Shown: positions 26,250 to 35,892, counted from the stretch's first letter. The stretch is DNA of 64,000 nucleotides from Pseudoduganella violaceinigra DSM 15887 (GCF_000425385.1 NZ_AUDI01000015.1:186001-250000); one strand, 5' to 3'. Made by a program: numbers and translations. Notes: generated by a model not told the origin, from the sequence alone.

Positions 26250-26920
26250 TGAAACTCGCCCTGTTCGACCTTGACCACACCCTGCTGCCGATCGATTCCG
26301 ATTTCGAGTGGGGGCAGTTCCTGTGCCGCGCGGGCGCCGTCGATGCCGCGCAATTCAAGCGCCGCAACGAGGAATTCTTCGCCCAGTACCAGGCGGGCAC
26401 CCTGGACCCGGTGGAATACCTGGAATTTTCCCTCGGCACCCTGGCGTCCTTCGAGCCGGGACGCCTGGCCGAACTGCAGCAGCAGTACATGACCGAAGTG
26501 GTGATGCCGAATATCTTGCCTTCCGCCCGCGCGCTGCTGCAAAAGCACCTCGACGCCGGCGACCTGGTGGCGATCGTCACGGCGACCAACCACTTCGTTG
26601 TGGCGCCGATCGCCAAGGCCTTCGGCGTGGAGCACCTGATTGCCGCGATGCCGGAGCGCGATGCCGCCGGCCGCATTACCGGCAAGCTGCTCGGCACGCC
26701 GACCCAGGGCGAGGGCAAGATCGTGCACACCAAGGCATGGCTGGAGAAAATGGGGCATACGCTGGACAGCTTCGACAGCGTTCATTTCTACAGCGATTCC
26801 CATAACGACCTGCCGCTGCTGTCGATCGTCAGCCATCCCATTGCGACCAACCCGAACGCCAGACTGTCCGAACACGCGACCGCGCAAGGCTGGCCACTAA
26901 TTCACCTGTTCAATGATTAA
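26246..26920 (+). CDS. HAD-IB family hydrolase (SerB-like)
   Basis: Phosphatase of 224 residues with motif I DLDHTLLPIDSD (nucleophile D in DLD), motif II in VAIVTATN, and motif III/IV HFYSDSHNDLPLL. The cap is the small helical C1 type. It is related to phosphoserine phosphatase and to a Burkholderiales subgroup of histidinol-phosphatase-like enzymes. The substrate cannot be fixed from sequence; histidinol-phosphate or a glycerol-type phosphate are options. It is sandwiched by translational overlaps between hda and pcnB. The tandem ATG start allows 224 or 223 residues. Confidence 0.9.
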   Translation: MMKLALFDLDHTLLPIDSDFEWGQFLCRAGAVDAAQFKRRNEEFFAQYQAGTLDPVEYLEFSLGTLASFEPGRLAELQQQYMTEVVMPNILPSARALLQKHLDAGDLVAIVTATNHFVVAPIAKAFGVEHLIAAMPERDAAGRITGKLLGTPTQGEGKIVHTKAWLEKMGHTLDSFDSVHFYSDSHNDLPLLSIVSHPIATNPNARLSEHATAQGWPLIHLFND

Positions 26921-28409
26921 GAAATTCATCCGCAAGATCCTGGGCGTCAAGAGCGCGAGACCCAGCAACGAACCCATCATCCTGGGCCCCAAGGACCATG
27001 GCATCGACCCGCGCATGGTGTCGAACAATGCCGTCCGCGTCACCAGCACACTGCAGGAAGCGGGCTTTGAAGCCTTCGTGGTCGGCGGCGCCGTGCGCGA
27101 CCTGCTGCTGGGCGTCAAGCCCAAGGACTTCGACATCGCGACCAATGCCACGCCGGAGCAGGTCAAGCGCCTGTTCCGCCGCGCGTTCATCATCGGCCGG
27201 CGCTTCCAGATCGTGCACGTGATGTTCGGCCAGGACCTGCTGGAGGTGACCACCTTCCGCGGCACCACCACCGACAACGCGCCAAAGGACGAGCACGGCC
27301 GCGTGCTGCGCGACAACACCTTCGGCTCGCAGGCGGAAGACGCGGAGCGCCGCGACTTCACCATCAACGCCATGTACTACAACCCTGCCACGCAGGAAGT
27401 GCTGGACTACCACGGCGGCACCAGCGATATCAAATCGAAGACGCTGCGCATCATCGGCCAGCCGGAAGCGCGCTACCGCGAAGACCCGGTGCGCATGCTG
27501 CGCGTGGTGCGTTTCGCGGCCAAGCTGAAATTCTCCATCGAGCGCTCAACCGCGGAACCGATCGGCGTGATGGCGCCCCTGATCGACAACGTGCCTGCGG
27601 CGCGCGTGTTCGACGAAATGCTCAAGCTGCTCACCTCCGGCCAGGCCCTGGCCTGCCTGCAGCAGTTGCGCAAGGAGGGCCTGCACCACGGCCTGCTGCC
27701 AATGCTGGACGTGGTGCTGGAGCAGCCGATGGGCACCAAGTTCGTGACGCTGGCGCTGGACTCCACCGACAAGCGCGTCATGGCCGGCAAGACCGTGTCG
27801 CCAGGCTTCCTGTTCGCCTCCCTGCTGTGGCACCAGGTGCTGGAGAAGTGGCAGGCCTACGAGGCGGCGGGCGAACTCCCGATTCCCGGGCTGCACCTGG
27901 CCGCCGACGAAGTGCTGGACTCGCAGACCGAGAAGCTGGCCATCCAGCGCAAGATCGGTTCCGACATGCGCGACATCTGGGCCATGCAGCCGCGTTTTGA
28001 ACGCCGCAACGGCAAGAACCCCTACAAGCTGCTGGAGCACCCGCGCTTCCGCGCCGGCTACGACTTCCTGCTGCTGCGCTGCGCTTCCGGCGAGATCGAC
28101 CGCGAACTGGGCGACTGGTGGACGGCCTTCTACGAGGGCGACGAGAGCATGCGCGCCGAACTGGTGACGGTTGCATCGTCCGGCGGCAAAAAGAAGAAAC
28201 CTGCGCCACGCCGCGGCGCCCGCGCGGCGGCACAGGAGGACGTTCCTGCCGACGCGCAAACGGAAGCCGACGAAGGCGACGAGTCCGACGACGACGAATT
28301 CTTGAACCCGCCATCCGAAGGCGAAGCGCCGGCCCGCAAGCGCCGCCGCCGTCCGCGCCGTGCCCGCCGCAATGGTGGTGGCGGCAACGCGCCCGCCGGC
28401 GAAGCTTGA
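26913..28409 (+). CDS. pcnB: Poly(A) polymerase I
   Basis: Template-independent 3'-adenylyltransferase of 498 residues that tags RNA for decay and affects plasmid copy number. The nucleotidyltransferase signature is VVGGAVRDLLLGVKPKDFD with two catalytic aspartates, followed by the RNA-binding RRDFTINAMYYNP and the EDPVRMLRVVRFAAKL region. The C-terminal tail from about 420 is low complexity and strongly basic (KKKKPAPRRGARA, ARKRRRRPRRARR), interrupted by an acidic patch; this suggests RNA contact. It overlaps its neighbours on both sides. Confidence 0.95.
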   Translation: MIKKFIRKILGVKSARPSNEPIILGPKDHGIDPRMVSNNAVRVTSTLQEAGFEAFVVGGAVRDLLLGVKPKDFDIATNATPEQVKRLFRRAFIIGRRFQIVHVMFGQDLLEVTTFRGTTTDNAPKDEHGRVLRDNTFGSQAEDAERRDFTINAMYYNPATQEVLDYHGGTSDIKSKTLRIIGQPEARYREDPVRMLRVVRFAAKLKFSIERSTAEPIGVMAPLIDNVPAARVFDEMLKLLTSGQALACLQQLRKEGLHHGLLPMLDVVLEQPMGTKFVTLALDSTDKRVMAGKTVSPGFLFASLLWHQVLEKWQAYEAAGELPIPGLHLAADEVLDSQTEKLAIQRKIGSDMRDIWAMQPRFERRNGKNPYKLLEHPRFRAGYDFLLLRCASGEIDRELGDWWTAFYEGDESMRAELVTVASSGGKKKKPAPRRGARAAAQEDVPADAQTEADEGDESDDDEFLNPPSEGEAPARKRRRRPRRARRNGGGGNAPAGEA

Positions 28410-28885
28410 TGCCGGTCACCGCCTATATCGGCATTGGCGCCAACCTGGGCGATGCCCGCGCCAATGTGCTGGATGCCGTCGAGCGCCTGCGCAAGCTGCC
28501 GGGCGCCACGCTGGAGGCGGTGTCTTCGCTGTACCGCACGGCGCCGATCGATTCTTCGGGCGATGATTACATCAATGCCGTGGCCCGTTTGAGCACCGGT
28601 CTGCCGGCGCAGGCCTTGCTTGAGGCGCTGTTCGATATCGAGCAAGCGCACGGGCGTGAACGGCCTTATTTCAATGCGCCGCGTACGCTGGATCTGGATT
28701 TGCTGCTGTATGGCGATGAGCGGATTGCTACGCCCACGCTGACAGTGCCGCATCCGCGCATGCATCAGCGTGCGTTTGTGCTGATGCCCTTGCTGGAGCT
28801 GGCGCCGCAGCTTGCGCTGCCTGGGCTGGGCAGCGCTGCCCGATTCGCGCCGGCGGTTGCTGATCAAGGTATTATCCGCCTTTAA
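28409..28885 (+). CDS. folK: 6-hydroxymethyl-7,8-dihydropterin pyrophosphokinase
   Basis: HPPK, folate pathway, 158 residues: transfers pyrophosphate from ATP to hydroxymethyl-dihydropterin before FolP. It begins VTAYIGIGANLGDARANV and has the hallmark RTLDLDLLLYGDERI with two Mg-binding aspartates, then VPHPRMHQRAFVL. The ATG overlaps the pcnB stop (TGATG). Its message ends at a palindromic repeat just downstream. The nearby panB supplies another vitamin pathway, but with an unrelated gene between. Confidence 0.97.
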   Translation: MPVTAYIGIGANLGDARANVLDAVERLRKLPGATLEAVSSLYRTAPIDSSGDDYINAVARLSTGLPAQALLEALFDIEQAHGRERPYFNAPRTLDLDLLLYGDERIATPTLTVPHPRMHQRAFVLMPLLELAPQLALPGLGSAARFAPAVADQGIIRL

Positions 28886-28897
28886 AACCGGTAAACC

Positions 28898-28923
28898 GGG
28901 GTCTGACCCAAGGGTCGGACCCC
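28898..28923. repeat. Palindromic intergenic repeat, copy 2 (GGTCNGACCC family)
   Basis: Inverted repeat GGGGTCTGACCC / GGGTCGGACCCC with a 2-base loop and one T-G pair, 13 bases after folK. Best-formed member of the family seen in this window; it probably limits folK read-through. Confidence 0.65.
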
Positions 28924-28944
28924 GTCTGCCCGGCCGCCATAGGT

Positions 28945-29020
28945 TCTGGTAAGGCGTTGATCTTTTTCGAAGATCAACAGCCTCGAACCAACACCGGAGC
29001 AGTCGGGTGGACCGATTAAT
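28945..29020 (+). ncRNA. Structured 5' leader of the DUF486 gene (candidate cis-regulatory RNA)
   Basis: The 113 bases between the repeat and the DUF486 start fold compactly. An outer stem GGTTC/GAACC and inner stems GGC/GCC and TTGATCTT/AAGATCAA are closed by a TTTCG loop. A second small hairpin TCGG/CCGA lies 15-30 bases before the ATG. The strand TCTGGT in the first stem can instead pair with ACCGGA downstream, so two exclusive folds exist, as in riboswitches or thermosensors. I do not recognise a named RNA class, and no covariation can be tested here. Confidence 0.4.
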
Positions 29021-29036
29021 GAAAAGGACCCCAACA

Positions 29037-29384
29037 ATGCAAATCCCCATCATCGTCCAAACCACCGGCCTCCTGATCCTGTCCAACGTCTTCATGACCG
29101 TTGCATGGTACGGACACCTGAAGAACTTCTCTAACAAGTCCTGGCTGGTGGCAGCCCTGATCAGCTGGGGGATCGCCCTGTTTGAGTACCTGATCCAGGT
29201 CCCGGCCAACCGCATCGGCTTCAGCCAGTACAACCTGGCGCAGCTGAAGATCCTGCAGGAAGTGATCACCCTGGGCGTCTTCGTCCCCTTCGCCATGTAC
29301 TACATGAACCAGCCCTTCAAGACGGACTTCATCTGGGCCGGCCTTTGCCTGGTGGGCGCTGTGTACTTCATTTTCCGCAGTTAG
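29037..29384 (+). CDS. DUF486 family DMT-like small membrane protein
   Basis: A 115-residue protein with four transmembrane helices (about 5-22, 33-52, 67-84, 96-113), related to half-size drug/metabolite transporters (DUF486). The sequence begins MQIPIIVQTTGLLILSNVFM and carries the conserved NRIGFSQYNLAQLKILQEVITL. The ATG has AAAAGGA 8 bases upstream; a longer frame exists but lacks a membrane pattern. Members are thought to act as dimers; the substrate is unknown. The structured leader upstream suggests ligand- or condition-dependent expression. It precedes panB by 30 bases. Confidence 0.88.
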   Translation: MQIPIIVQTTGLLILSNVFMTVAWYGHLKNFSNKSWLVAALISWGIALFEYLIQVPANRIGFSQYNLAQLKILQEVITLGVFVPFAMYYMNQPFKTDFIWAGLCLVGAVYFIFRS

Positions 29385-29414
29385 AATAGCGTTTTTCGAA
29401 TTTAAGGACATATC

Positions 29415-30257
29415 ATGTCTGGCAACCTGCAAAACCCTTACCCGGCACCGGCCAAAAGCGTCCCCACCAAGGCCGTCACCATCCCTTCGATCAACTCCCT
29501 GAAGGCGGCCGGCGAGAAAATCACCATGCTGACCTGCTATGACGCCAGCTTCGCCTCCCTGATGGACGGCTGCGGCGTGGAAATCCTGCTGATCGGCGAT
29601 TCGCTGGGCATGGTGTGCAACGGCCACCAGTCCACCCTGCCGGTAACCGTGCAGGAAATCGCCTACCACACCGCCGCCGTGGCGCGCGGCGCGAAGAATG
29701 CCCTGATCCTGGCCGACATGCCTTTCGGCTCCTACCCTACGCCGGAACAGGCGTTTGCCAACGCGGTGCAGTTGATCCAGGCTGGCGCGCATATGGTGAA
29801 AATCGAAGGCGGCGCCTGGGTTGCCGACACCGTGCGCTTCCTGGTCGAACGTTCGATCCCGGTATGCGCGCACCTGGGACTGACCCCGCAGTCGGTGCAC
29901 ACCTTGGGCGGTTACAAAGTGCAGGGCAAAACCCTGGAAAGCGCCGAGCTGCTGAAGCAGGATGCCCTGAAGCTGCAAGCCGCCGGTGCGGCGATGGTGG
30001 TGCTGGAGGCAATCCCTACCGCCCTGGGCAAGGAAGTGACCGACATGCTGTCGATGCCGACCATCGGTATCGGCGCCGGCCCGGATTGCTCCGGCCAAGT
30101 GCTGGTCATGCACGATATGCTGGGCGTGTTCCCAGGCCGCAAGGCGCGCTTCGTGAAGAACTTCATGGAAGGACAGGTCTCGATCCAGGCCGCCGTCTCG
30201 GCCTATGTCGGCGCCGTGAAAGACGGCTCCTTCCCTGCGGTGGAGCACTGCTTCTAA
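29415..30257 (+). CDS. panB: 3-methyl-2-oxobutanoate hydroxymethyltransferase
   Basis: First committed step of pantothenate synthesis (alpha-ketoisovalerate + methylene-THF to ketopantoate), cytosolic decameric enzyme, 280 residues. Seen: [30 protein letters not shown] with Mg ligand Asp, [21 protein letters not shown], and the catalytic Glu region VVLEAIP, then [20 protein letters not shown]. The start [14 protein letters not shown] follows AAGGA. The next gene starts 3 bases after the stop, so the YecA-like protein is probably co-translated. No panC is in the window. Confidence 0.97.
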   Translation: MSGNLQNPYPAPAKSVPTKAVTIPSINSLKAAGEKITMLTCYDASFASLMDGCGVEILLIGDSLGMVCNGHQSTLPVTVQEIAYHTAAVARGAKNALILADMPFGSYPTPEQAFANAVQLIQAGAHMVKIEGGAWVADTVRFLVERSIPVCAHLGLTPQSVHTLGGYKVQGKTLESAELLKQDALKLQAAGAAMVVLEAIPTALGKEVTDMLSMPTIGIGAGPDCSGQVLVMHDMLGVFPGRKARFVKNFMEGQVSIQAAVSAYVGAVKDGSFPAVEHCF

Positions 30258-30260
30258 GTC

Positions 30261-30800
30261 ATGAATACACCGCTGAACGACGACGAATACGACAGGCTCG
30301 ATGACCTGCTGGCCGAAATGGGCCCGCAGAGCATGGATGTGGCCAAGCTGGAAGGCTTTCTGACCGCCCTGGTCATCGGTCCGGCCGAAATGGCGCAGGA
30401 AACGTGGCTGCGCGAGGTCTGGGGCGGGGCGTCCGACAGCGGTGAGGCTGCCGCGCTGGTGCTGCGCCATCACGACTACATGCGTGTCTGGATGCAGAAG
30501 GATCCTGACAGTTTTGAGCCGATCTATGATTGCGGCGGCAGCTGGACTGCCGAGGCGTGGTGCGCGGGCTTCCTGGCCGGCGTTGCGATCGCCGCCGATG
30601 CCTGGGCGCCGTTACGCGCCCGGCAGCCCGCCCTGCTCGTGCCATTCCAGCAGCCGGTCAACGCCGCCAAGGTGAGCCAGTCCGTCATCAAGATCAACGC
30701 ATTCTTCCACGCGCCGCAGGCCAAGGTGGCCAAGGCGGGCCGCAACGACCCTTGCCCTTGCGGCAGCGGTTTGAAATTCAAGAAGTGCTGCGGCGCTTAG
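30261..30800 (+). CDS. UPF0149/YecA family protein with SEC-C zinc motif
   Basis: A 179-residue protein. The N-terminal UPF0149 domain ([34 protein letters not shown]) is followed by an alpha-helical region. A C-terminal SEC-C zinc finger [17 protein letters not shown] (about 162-178) has all four Cys; the same motif ends SecA. E. coli YecA binds ribosomes or metals weakly; the role here is unclear. It is coupled to panB and ends in a 4-base overlap with the convergent aldehyde dehydrogenase gene. Confidence 0.9.
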   Translation: MNTPLNDDEYDRLDDLLAEMGPQSMDVAKLEGFLTALVIGPAEMAQETWLREVWGGASDSGEAAALVLRHHDYMRVWMQKDPDSFEPIYDCGGSWTAEAWCAGFLAGVAIAADAWAPLRARQPALLVPFQQPVNAAKVSQSVIKINAFFHAPQAKVAKAGRNDPCPCGSGLKFKKCCGA

Positions 30801-32287
30801 ATCTGGATCCAGGTCGTCTTCAGCTCGGTGTATTTGTCGAAGGCGTGCAGCGACTTGTCCCGTCCATTGCCTGACTGCTTGTAGCCGCCAAACGGCACTG
30901 TGATATCGTCGCCGTCGTACTGGTTGACGTGCACAGTGCCCGCCTTCAGCGCCCGCGAAGTGCGGATCGCCTTCGAAATATCCGACGTCCACACCGCCGC
31001 GTGCAGGCCGTACGGCGTATCGTTCGCCTGCCTCACCGCCTCGTCCAGGTCCTTGAACGACAGCACCGACAGCACCGGCCCGAAAATCTCTTCCCGCGCG
31101 ATCTTCATGGTGTTCTGCACGCCGTCAAAGAGAGTCGGCTCGACATAGAAACCACCGGTCTCCTTGCGCACCGCATTGCCGCCTGCCAGCAGTTTGGCGC
31201 CTTCGTCGCGGCCCGCGTCGATATAACCCATCACCGTCTTCATCTGGATCGAGTCGACAATCGCGCCCATCACGGTCTTTTCGTCGAGCGGATCGCCCGG
31301 CGCGTAGGAGGGCACAAGGGCCAGCGCTTTTTCCAGGAACTTGTCCTTGATCGACTCTTCCACAAACAGGCGCGAAGGCGCATTGCAGCTCTCGCCCTGG
31401 TTGAAGTAGATCGAACCGACCGCCGCCGCAACGGCCGCGTCCAGGTCCGGGCAATCGGCGCACACGATATTGGCGGACTTGCCGCCCAGTTCAGTCCAGG
31501 CCCGCTTCAGGTTCGACTGGCCCGCCATCTGGATAATCTGCTTGCCGGTGCGCGTGGAGCCGGTGAAGCCGATGCAATCCACATCCATGTGCATGGCCAG
31601 CGCCGCGCCGGCCTCGTTGCCGTAGCCCGGCAAAACGTTGAACACGCCTGGAGGAATCCCCGCCTCCACCGCCAGCTCCGCCATGCGCAGGGCCGTCAAA
31701 GGCGACTTCTCGGAAGGCTTGAGCACCACGCTATTGCCGGCAGCCAGTGCCGGCGCGACCTTCCATGCGGCCATGAGCAAGGGATAGTTCCACGGCACGA
31801 TGGCCGCCACCACACCGACCGGCTCGCGCGTGATCAGGGCCAGCGAGTTGCCGGGGGTCGGGGCGATCTCACCATACACCTTGTCGATCGCTTCACCGTA
31901 CCAGCGGATACAGTTCGCCGCCAGCGATACGTCGACCACCTGGCTGTACTTGATCGGCTTGCCCATATCGAGCGTTTCCAGCAGTGCCAGTTCGTCCTTG
32001 TTCTGCATCATCAGGTCGGCGAACCGGCACAGCGCGCGCTTGCGCTGCGCCGGCGCCTGGCCGGACCAGCGCGCACTGTCGAACGCCCGCCGGGCGACGG
32101 CAACCGCCTGGTCGACATCGTCGGCATCGCAGCGCGCTGTCTGCGACAGGTAGCGGCCATCGATGGGCGACAGGTTGTCGAACTTGCGTTCGCCGCGCGC
32201 CCAGGTGCGTTCGCCGTTGATGAAGGCACGTCCGTCAATCGTCAGCAGCTTCGCCCGTTCATGCCAGTTAATCGTCTCTTTCGCCAT
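30797..32287 (-). CDS. puuC: Aldehyde dehydrogenase (PuuC-like)
   Basis: NAD(P)-dependent aldehyde dehydrogenase of 496 residues. Conserved features: [21 protein letters not shown], the [11 protein letters not shown]ossmann loop, catalytic Glu in [12 protein letters not shown], catalytic Cys in [11 protein letters not shown] and [10 protein letters not shown] near the C-terminus. It follows the aminotransferase by 3 bases and is the last gene of the polyamine cluster. That points to oxidation of gamma-glutamyl-gamma-aminobutyraldehyde to the acid, as PuuC does, or of 3-aminopropanal or aminobutyraldehyde. The family call is certain; the exact substrate is inferred from context. Confidence 0.88.
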   Translation of the reverse strand: MAKETINWHERAKLLTIDGRAFINGERTWARGERKFDNLSPIDGRYLSQTARCDADDVDQAVAVARRAFDSARWSGQAPAQRKRALCRFADLMMQNKDELALLETLDMGKPIKYSQVVDVSLAANCIRWYGEAIDKVYGEIAPTPGNSLALITREPVGVVAAIVPWNYPLLMAAWKVAPALAAGNSVVLKPSEKSPLTALRMAELAVEAGIPPGVFNVLPGYGNEAGAALAMHMDVDCIGFTGSTRTGKQIIQMAGQSNLKRAWTELGGKSANIVCADCPDLDAAVAAAVGSIYFNQGESCNAPSRLFVEESIKDKFLEKALALVPSYAPGDPLDEKTVMGAIVDSIQMKTVMGYIDAGRDEGAKLLAGGNAVRKETGGFYVEPTLFDGVQNTMKIAREEIFGPVLSVLSFKDLDEAVRQANDTPYGLHAAVWTSDISKAIRTSRALKAGTVHVNQYDGDDITVPFGGYKQSGNGRDKSLHAFDKYTELKTTWIQI

Positions 32288-32290
32288 TGC

Positions 32291-33673
32291 TTACATCCAT
32301 CCTCTCTGCTGCAAATCTTTATAGGTATCGTCAAGACAGCGCCGGATAAGGGCCACCATCTCGTCTATCTGTTCGCGTGTCATGACCAGCGGCGGCGCGA
32401 TAATCATGCGGTCGCCGACGGCGCGCATAATCATACCGTTATTAAACATGTAACTGCGGCACACCATGCCAACTTCCAGCTCCGGATCGAAATATTCGTG
32501 GCCATGGACGGTGGGACCCTTGCGGCGCACCAGGTTCAGACCCGCGACAAAGCCGCAGCTGTTGGCATAGCCGACCAGCGGATGATCGGCCAGCGTGGCA
32601 AAGCGCTGGGCCAGATAGGGCCCCGTATCGTCCGCCACCCGCTGCACCAGCTTTTCATCCTCGACGATGCGGATGGTCTCGAGCGCCGCGGCGCAGGCGA
32701 CCGGATGGCCGGAGTACGTGAAGCCGTGCGCAAACTCCCCGCCCTTCCCGATCAGGACGTCCGCTACGCGCTCGCCCACCAAGACGCCGCCCAGCGGGAT
32801 GTAGCCTGACGTGACGCCCTTGGCGAAAGTGATCAGGTCCGGCCTGAAGCCGAAGTGTTCGCAGGCGAACATGCGTCCGGTGCGGCCGAAACCCGTAATG
32901 ACTTCATCGGCGATCAGCAGGATGCCGTATTTGTCGCAGATGCGCTGGATCTCCGGCCAGTAAGTGGCGGGAGGGATCACAACGCCGCCCGCCCCCTGGA
33001 TAGGCTCGCCGATGAACGCCGCCACCTTTTCGGCGCCGACGTCGAGGATCTTCTGCTCCAGCCACGAGGCAGCCTCGATGCCGAATTCGTCCTCCGTCAT
33101 GCCGCGCCCCGATTCGAGGTAGTTCGGCTGGCGGATATGTACGATTCCCGGAATCGGCAAGCCGCCCTGGGCATGCATGCCCTCCATGCCGCCCAGCGAA
33201 GCGCCGGCCATGGTGCTGCCATGGTAAGCGTTGAAGCGGCTGATGATGGTGTGACGCTGCGGTTGCCCCATCAAGTCCCAATAGCGGCGCACCATGCGCA
33301 CATTCGTGTCGTTCGCCTCCGATCCGGAGCCCGTGAAGAAAACGTGCCTGAAGCCGGGCGGAGCTATTTCCGCCAGCTTGGTCGCCAGCTTCACCGCCGG
33401 TACATTGGTGGTGTTGAAGAAGCTGTTATAGAACGGCAGCGTCTCCATCTGCTCGAAGACGGCCTTGGAGATGCTGTGCCGGCCGTAGCCGACGTTCACG
33501 CACCACAGGCCGGACATGCCGTCCAATATCTTCTTGCCTTCCGAATCCCACAGATAGATGCCTTCGCCGCGCACCATCACGCGCACGCCGCGCTCGCCCA
33601 ATGCCTTGTGGTCGGTAAAGGGATGCATATAGTGCGCATGGTCGTGCGCCTGGATAGTCTTGGTATCGTCCAT
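32291..33673 (-). CDS. Class III aminotransferase (putrescine/polyamine, SpuC-like)
   Basis: PLP-dependent aminotransferase of 460 residues resembling SpuC putrescine-pyruvate transaminase. Features: GSGSEANDTNVRMVRRYWD, SRFNAYHGSTMAG, PLP-binding LLIADEVITGFGRTG and the Schiff-base Lys in TFAKGVTSGYIPLGG. The opening ALYASLYRPQGIG-like readings in other frames are shadows. It lies between the glutamate-putrescine ligase-like gene and the aldehyde dehydrogenase with gaps of 9 and 3 bases. It would deaminate putrescine or gamma-glutamylputrescine in place of the PuuB oxidase, which is absent here. Confidence 0.9.
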   Translation of the reverse strand: MDDTKTIQAHDHAHYMHPFTDHKALGERGVRVMVRGEGIYLWDSEGKKILDGMSGLWCVNVGYGRHSISKAVFEQMETLPFYNSFFNTTNVPAVKLATKLAEIAPPGFRHVFFTGSGSEANDTNVRMVRRYWDLMGQPQRHTIISRFNAYHGSTMAGASLGGMEGMHAQGGLPIPGIVHIRQPNYLESGRGMTEDEFGIEAASWLEQKILDVGAEKVAAFIGEPIQGAGGVVIPPATYWPEIQRICDKYGILLIADEVITGFGRTGRMFACEHFGFRPDLITFAKGVTSGYIPLGGVLVGERVADVLIGKGGEFAHGFTYSGHPVACAAALETIRIVEDEKLVQRVADDTGPYLAQRFATLADHPLVGYANSCGFVAGLNLVRRKGPTVHGHEYFDPELEVGMVCRSYMFNNGMIMRAVGDRMIIAPPLVMTREQIDEMVALIRRCLDDTYKDLQQRGWM

Positions 33674-33682
33674 GAGCGCCCC

Positions 33683-35053
33683 TCACACGTGCAGCAGCAG
33701 GTGCTCGCGCTCCCACGGACTGATGACGGTCATGAACTCCTGGTGCTCCAGGTCCTTGATGGCGGCATACACGTCGATGAAGCGTTCGCCGAGCACAAAA
33801 CGCAGCTTGTCTTCAGCGCGCAAAATGCCCAGCGCTTCCGGCAAGCCTTGCGGCAGTTCGTACTTCATGTCGTAGGCGCTGCCCATGGTCGGCGCGGTAG
33901 GCTCCAGCTGCTCGGTCATACCGAGGTAGCCGCAAGCGAGCGTAACCGCCAGCGCAAGGTAGGGGTTGGCGTCGGCGCCAATGATGCGGTTTTCCACGCG
34001 CCGGTCCTGCACGCCAGCATCGGGAACGCGGAAGCCGACGGTGCGATTATCCATGCCCCACTGGATATTGATCGGCGCGGCGGTATGGCGCACCAGGCGG
34101 CGGTAGGAGTTCACATACGGCGCCACGATCGCCAACGCACTCGGCATGTAGCGCTGAAGTCCGCCGATATACGACTTGAACAGCTGCGACGGCGAGCCAT
34201 CCTGGTTGCTGAAAATATTCCAGCCGCTGCGCGCATCGACCACGCTCTGGTGAATATGCATCGCCGATCCCGGTTCGCCCGCCATCGGCTTGGCCATGAA
34301 GGTGGCATACATATGGTGCTTCAGCGCCGCTTCGCGCAAGGTGCGCTTGAAGAAGAACACCTTGTCGGCCAGTCCGAGCGGCTCGCCGTGCAGGAAGTTG
34401 ATCTCCATCTGTCCTGCGCCGATTTCGTGGATCAGGGTATCGACATCGAGTCCCATCAGGTCGCAATAGTCGTAGATATCCTCGAACAGCGGATCGAATT
34501 CATTCACGGCGTCGATGCTGTACACCTGGCGGCTCGTTTCAGCGCGGCCGCTGCGGCCGATGGGCGCCTTCAGCGGCAGGTCAGGATCGGAATTCTTGTC
34601 GGTCAGGTAGAACTCCAGTTCCGGCGCCACGACGGGCTTCCAGCCCTTGTCGTCAAACAGTTTCAGTACGCGGCGCAGCACGGAGCGCGGCGCGAAATCG
34701 ACCAGGCGTCCGTCGCTGAAATAGCAATCGTGGATCACTTGCGCAGTCGGGTCGGCGGCCCACGGCACCATGGTGATCGTGGTGGGGTCGGCCTTCAGGA
34801 CCATATCGCGGTCGGTGCTGGAAATGGCGCGGTCATAGGCATCATCCTCGGTCGGATAATTGCCGGTGACGGTCATGCCGAGCACCGCCTCAGGAATGCG
34901 CATGCCGCGCTCCTGGGTAAATTTACCGCGCGGGAGTATCTTCCCGCGTGCGACGCCGGTCAAATCGGGGACCAGGCATTCGATTTCGGTGACTCGTTTT
35001 TCATTGAGCCACTCGTCCATATCGGTATAGCTGAAATTTTCGCGGATTGCCAT
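33683..35053 (-). CDS. puuA: Glutamine synthetase family, gamma-glutamylpolyamine ligase (PuuA-like)
   Basis: GS-fold ligase of 456 residues. It has the GS catalytic pattern EIGAGQMEINFLHGEPL, KPMAGEPGSAMHIHQS and NSYRRLVRHTAAPINIQWGMDNRTVGFRVP, but with the N-terminal domain (IECLVPDLTGVARGKILP) of the PuuA/SpuI subfamily, not GlnA. Predicted reaction: ATP-dependent gamma-glutamylation of putrescine or another amine. Its context between PuuD-like and aminotransferase genes supports this. The adenylylation site of GlnA (NLYDLPP-type) is not visible, as expected. True nitrogen assimilation GS is unlikely. Confidence 0.87.
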   Translation of the reverse strand: MAIRENFSYTDMDEWLNEKRVTEIECLVPDLTGVARGKILPRGKFTQERGMRIPEAVLGMTVTGNYPTEDDAYDRAISSTDRDMVLKADPTTITMVPWAADPTAQVIHDCYFSDGRLVDFAPRSVLRRVLKLFDDKGWKPVVAPELEFYLTDKNSDPDLPLKAPIGRSGRAETSRQVYSIDAVNEFDPLFEDIYDYCDLMGLDVDTLIHEIGAGQMEINFLHGEPLGLADKVFFFKRTLREAALKHHMYATFMAKPMAGEPGSAMHIHQSVVDARSGWNIFSNQDGSPSQLFKSYIGGLQRYMPSALAIVAPYVNSYRRLVRHTAAPINIQWGMDNRTVGFRVPDAGVQDRRVENRIIGADANPYLALAVTLACGYLGMTEQLEPTAPTMGSAYDMKYELPQGLPEALGILRAEDKLRFVLGERFIDVYAAIKDLEHQEFMTVISPWEREHLLLHV

Positions 35054-35102
35054 AGCTTCCTCTCAGGTAGTTTAGAAAACAGCACTACTGAAGGAAAGCT
35101 AC

Positions 35103-35858
35103 CTAAGGGATACGGTCCCTATGCACGCGGCATGCGAGGCCGAATGCGCTGAACATACGCATGGAGTCGTGATTCTCCTCGACACGCCATTCGGGATGCC
35201 ATTGCACCGCCAACGCAAATGCGGAAGACCCCGTCACCGAGTAGGCTTCGACCAGGCCGTCATCAGAACGCCCCTCCACTTGCAGGCCGGGCGCCAGCCG
35301 GTCTATTCCCTGGCCATGTAGCGAGTTAACTTGTAATTCGCTAGCACCATCGAGGATATGGGCCAGCAAACCGCCGGCTTCCAGCTTGATGCGGTGTGCG
35401 GCCGCATATTGCTGTTCCAGCGCCTGGGTCTTGTCTTCGCGGTGGTCGAAATAGCCTGGCACCGCATGCACGGCCTGGTGCAGCGTGCCGCCCAGTGCCA
35501 CGTTCACTTCCTGGAAGCCGCGGCAGATCGCCAGTATCGGAATGCCGCGCTGCAGGGCGGCGCGTATCAAGGGTAAAGTCGTCGCATCACGCGCCGGATC
35601 CAGCGGCAGCGAGGAATCAAGCGTGTCCTGCCCATACAGGCACGCCTGCACATTGGAGGCGGCGCCGGTCAGCATCAGGCCATTGGCCATGCCAAGCAGG
35701 CTTTCAATATCCGTGTTGTCGCCCAGCGGGGGGACTAACAACGGCTGGCAGCGCGCTCCCACAGCCACCGCATCAACGTATTTGTTTTGTGCGGCGTAGC
35801 TGGGATGGGAGCCATTTTTATGACTGCAAGCGGGGACCAGTACGATGGGGCGGCGCAT
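35103..35858 (-). CDS. puuD: Gamma-glutamyl-gamma-aminobutyrate hydrolase (PuuD-like)
   Basis: Class I glutamine-amidotransferase-like hydrolase of 251 residues that releases GABA and glutamate from gamma-glutamyl-GABA. Nucleophile Cys lies in PILAICRGFQEVNVALGG, and the His/Glu pair in VQWHPEW. The start ATG gives MRRPIVLVPACSHKNGSHPSY; a frame open to 35921 is not family-like. It is the first gene of the minus-strand polyamine operon, with a candidate sigma-70 promoter upstream, and is divergent from gabD, whose substrate it would indirectly supply. Confidence 0.92.
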   Translation of the reverse strand: MRRPIVLVPACSHKNGSHPSYAAQNKYVDAVAVGARCQPLLVPPLGDNTDIESLLGMANGLMLTGAASNVQACLYGQDTLDSSLPLDPARDATTLPLIRAALQRGIPILAICRGFQEVNVALGGTLHQAVHAVPGYFDHREDKTQALEQQYAAAHRIKLEAGGLLAHILDGASELQVNSLHGQGIDRLAPGLQVEGRSDDGLVEAYSVTGSSAFALAVQWHPEWRVEENHDSMRMFSAFGLACRVHRDRIP

Positions 35859-35892
35859 TTTAGTTCTTCGGTAACTATCAGTGTGCAGCTTG

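Noticed and set aside
30929-35152. Long plus-strand frames of 626 and 765 codons opposite the polyamine genes
   Set aside because: No domain patterns; they mirror aldehyde dehydrogenase, aminotransferase and ligase genes with full motifs.
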